Of a DNA stretch of 64,000 bases, positions 61,763 through 64,000 are shown piece by piece (within the stretch, counting starts at the first letter, position 1; each line of letters begins with the position of its first letter). The stretch is from the NCBI GenBank assembly GCA_037957365.1, contig JARHVA010000251.1, positions 1,013,501 to 1,077,500 of the forward strand, given 5' to 3'. Source of the stretch: Torreya grandis. Taxonomy: Eukaryota; Streptophyta; Pinopsida; Cupressales; Taxaceae. The position numbers and the translations under genes were made by a program. The notes under the pieces are model-generated. The model saw nothing but the letters and a program-made list of their open reading frames with translations, ran no database searches and was not told where the DNA came from.

Positions 61763-62032
61763 ATAGATATATGACCTAGTCTTTGATTTAATCATTTGAT
61801 GCTTTCAATATCACAGCCATTCATAAGGAACAAAAATAGGTTGTAAAATCCCTTGTTATGTCAATTTTTTTTTTCCATTAAATGATTCCAAATTAAATAA
61901 ATTTCAATTGAATTAATTCCATATCCTTTATTTCTATAAAATGTACAAAAAAATCTATTATTTCATGATGATCATAAAATCATATAATTCATGATTTTTT
62001 TTGGCATTTTTGATGTTCAAGTCATAGATGAA

Positions 62033-64000
62033 TATAATCACTTGGTTAATTAATAACTCATAATATTAAAAAAACCCATCTTTCTAATTATATGACTCAA
62101 AGTAAATTGTAAACCCTAAATCAAAGTTTCATATTCAACTCAATTTTTAGTATAAGGGAATTGTAAATGATATGTAGAAAGGTATTGTCTATTGTGTTTA
62201 TAATTTAATATAATTCCAACACCATATACTTATTTTTAATAATTTTCATCAAAGTGTAAGTAAAAAAAACCAATGAATCAATGCTTGTATGCCCTTTGTC
62301 TTTAGTGGGTCTAGTCATAAGGGTATAAATAACTATTGTAGAAGAGATAACATTCACATTTTAATTCCTCACATTATATTTTGTGATTAATGTATTTCCT
62401 AATGGGTTCCATATCAACCTAAATTTTATTAGCCATGCTTCTACAAAGAAACCACATCTATGAAAAGTTCGTATCCATCTAACCATTAAGTATTTTGGAA
62501 TGATCTTTGAATAACCACATTCCATATGCATCCAAAATCTATACTGTTATACATCAATATTTTTTTCTATCTTAGGGTTAGATTTTAATTACATTTATAC
62601 ATTTACGAGTTATCTTACCAATTTGAATTCATATTTTATAATTTCAAAACAATCATGTTTGAAGTGATTGAGGTCAAACATGGTTCCAAGAAAAACCGAA
62701 GGGCATGACATTGGTTGAGGATCCCAAATGAGCATAATATTTAGGTAGATTATTTCAAAAAATCATAATAATGAGGAAAGTTTAATGCCCAAAATTTACA
62801 TCTTAGGAACACATAAAACCGCATCAATATTTTTCTAAACACTTCACTTAATCACACTACCACTAAAAAATATAGAAAAATTAACAATCACATGATTATA
62901 AAAGGGGCAACAACTGGCAAACAACACTTACAACAAAGGGTTAAATTCTAAAGCACTTTTCAAACATGATATAATAAAGTAACACCTAAACCTCTTGTGA
63001 TAAAGAGTACACACTAAATAATAAGGTACATATCTAAATAGATTGAATAACTACAAGCCAACATCAAAGGTCCACAACTCAAACTCTATAACAAGAAGGA
63101 TTATTTAAACTTGGTAAAATTGGATTACGCTCTTCACAAGCCTAATTGTTAAACATTAAAACCACTATCATATATTGGATATATTAACACAAAAATCAAC
63201 ACAAAATGAGATCATGGAAATAGAAATGGTGAAGGGTTAATTAAGTGAGGATTTTAATGTTGAAAACTATGAAAATACAAACACACCAAGAGCTCACAAA
63301 ATGACTTTGGATAAAATATCATTGAAATATTAAAAATTAAAAGAAAGTTGTAAATAAATTATTTAAACTAAATAAAACTCATATGAATCATAAAATAAAT
63401 TGAATGTAATAATAACATGAAATGAAATGTCTAAATAAACTGGATTTAATAGTAAAAAACTAATTCTCCTAGGAAACTACTAGCGAATAGGGTACAAGGA
63501 GGACTCACCAAAAATATCAAACAGAGTTAAAAGACAAATAAAAAAAGTTAAATGTGAATTAAAAACTCAAGATAATAGGTTTTAATTTTAATATTTAATA
63601 AATTTTAATCCAAGTGATTAATACAAGACCCTTTCTAAAACAACCTCACAGACTAAAATTAGGAACAATAGAAATTTTTGAATAAATTTGATTTGGAAAG
63701 GGGTCACTAAAAATAGAAAATAGACATAAAATATGAAACTAAAGGATCCTATATAAATTTAAAGGTAAAAATAATTACTAGCAAGCTTTGGTTTCTCTTC
63801 AAGGCTCTTATAACTATGTTTGTCAACTCAAAGTTGAATCAACTTTGCAAGTTGAAAAAGGGAATTAGGTGCAAAAACAACCAAATGCCCCTAGAACGAG
63901 ATCTACCAAAGATTATAAAAATAAGGCAAAAAAATTATAGTTATTTAAATTGATTCATAGATGATAATTATAAATCTTACATGTTTCCATTTTATATAAA
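62033..64000. other. AT-rich end of the window, nothing recognised
   Basis: No open frame of note, no repeat partner, no RNA gene. Probably old transposon debris. Confidence 0.5.

Overview
The window looks like intergenic DNA from a seed plant with a large genome. It is almost entirely nested LTR retrotransposons and their remains. I found no host gene, tRNA, rRNA or CRISPR array. The plant assignment rests on Tat-lineage Ty3/gypsy elements (second RNase H, antisense extra ORF) and on coding remnants broken mainly by TAG at Gln and Trp positions, as expected from deamination of methylated CHG sites. A gymnosperm would fit the AT-rich, old, nested state, but that is a guess.

Layout. (A) 1-7332 is the 3' part of a Ty1/copia element on + (RT/RNase H, 3' LTR 6943-7332). 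It is split inside RNase H by (B), a non-coding LTR element at about 590-6396. (C) 7983-33100 is a non-autonomous LTR element on - with LTRs over 2.5 kb, a 2.8 kb internal region and a near-perfect target duplication (CTTAT/CTTAC). Its right LTR was later hit by (D), a 17,089 bp Tat element on - (14082-31170, perfect duplication CTACG). (E) 34694-51115 is a second, older Tat element on - (perfect duplication AGTTT). (F) 51492-57533 is a chromovirus-like Ty3/gypsy element on - with an initiator-Met-type primer site. (G) About 58300-61060 is a solo, decayed Ty3/gypsy pol on -. A 0.95 kb inverted duplication centred on TG/CA repeats follows at 61077-62032. The rest is AT-rich DNA that I cannot classify.

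How the parts fit. Element D is the best preserved: PBS, gag, protease, a G-patch-like motif, RT, degenerate RNase H, archaeal-type RNase H, integrase, an antisense + strand ORF with plant mobile domain (PMD-like) features, three tandem hairpin repeats, PPT and LTR. Gag and pol appear to have been one fused frame (about 29065 to 20743) with two frame breaks plus nonsense changes. Element E repeats the same architecture, including the antisense PMD-like ORF. Element C carries nearly the same PBS as D and may depend on Tat-type machinery.

Most notable: PMD-like antisense ORFs in both Tat elements; a duplicated zinc-knuckle module in the gag of D; two inverted duplications built around TG repeats; palindromic GACGTC (C-box/CRE-like) clusters in the LTRs of D; and repeated replacement of catalytic Asp/Glu by Asn/Lys, all explicable as G:C to A:T changes.
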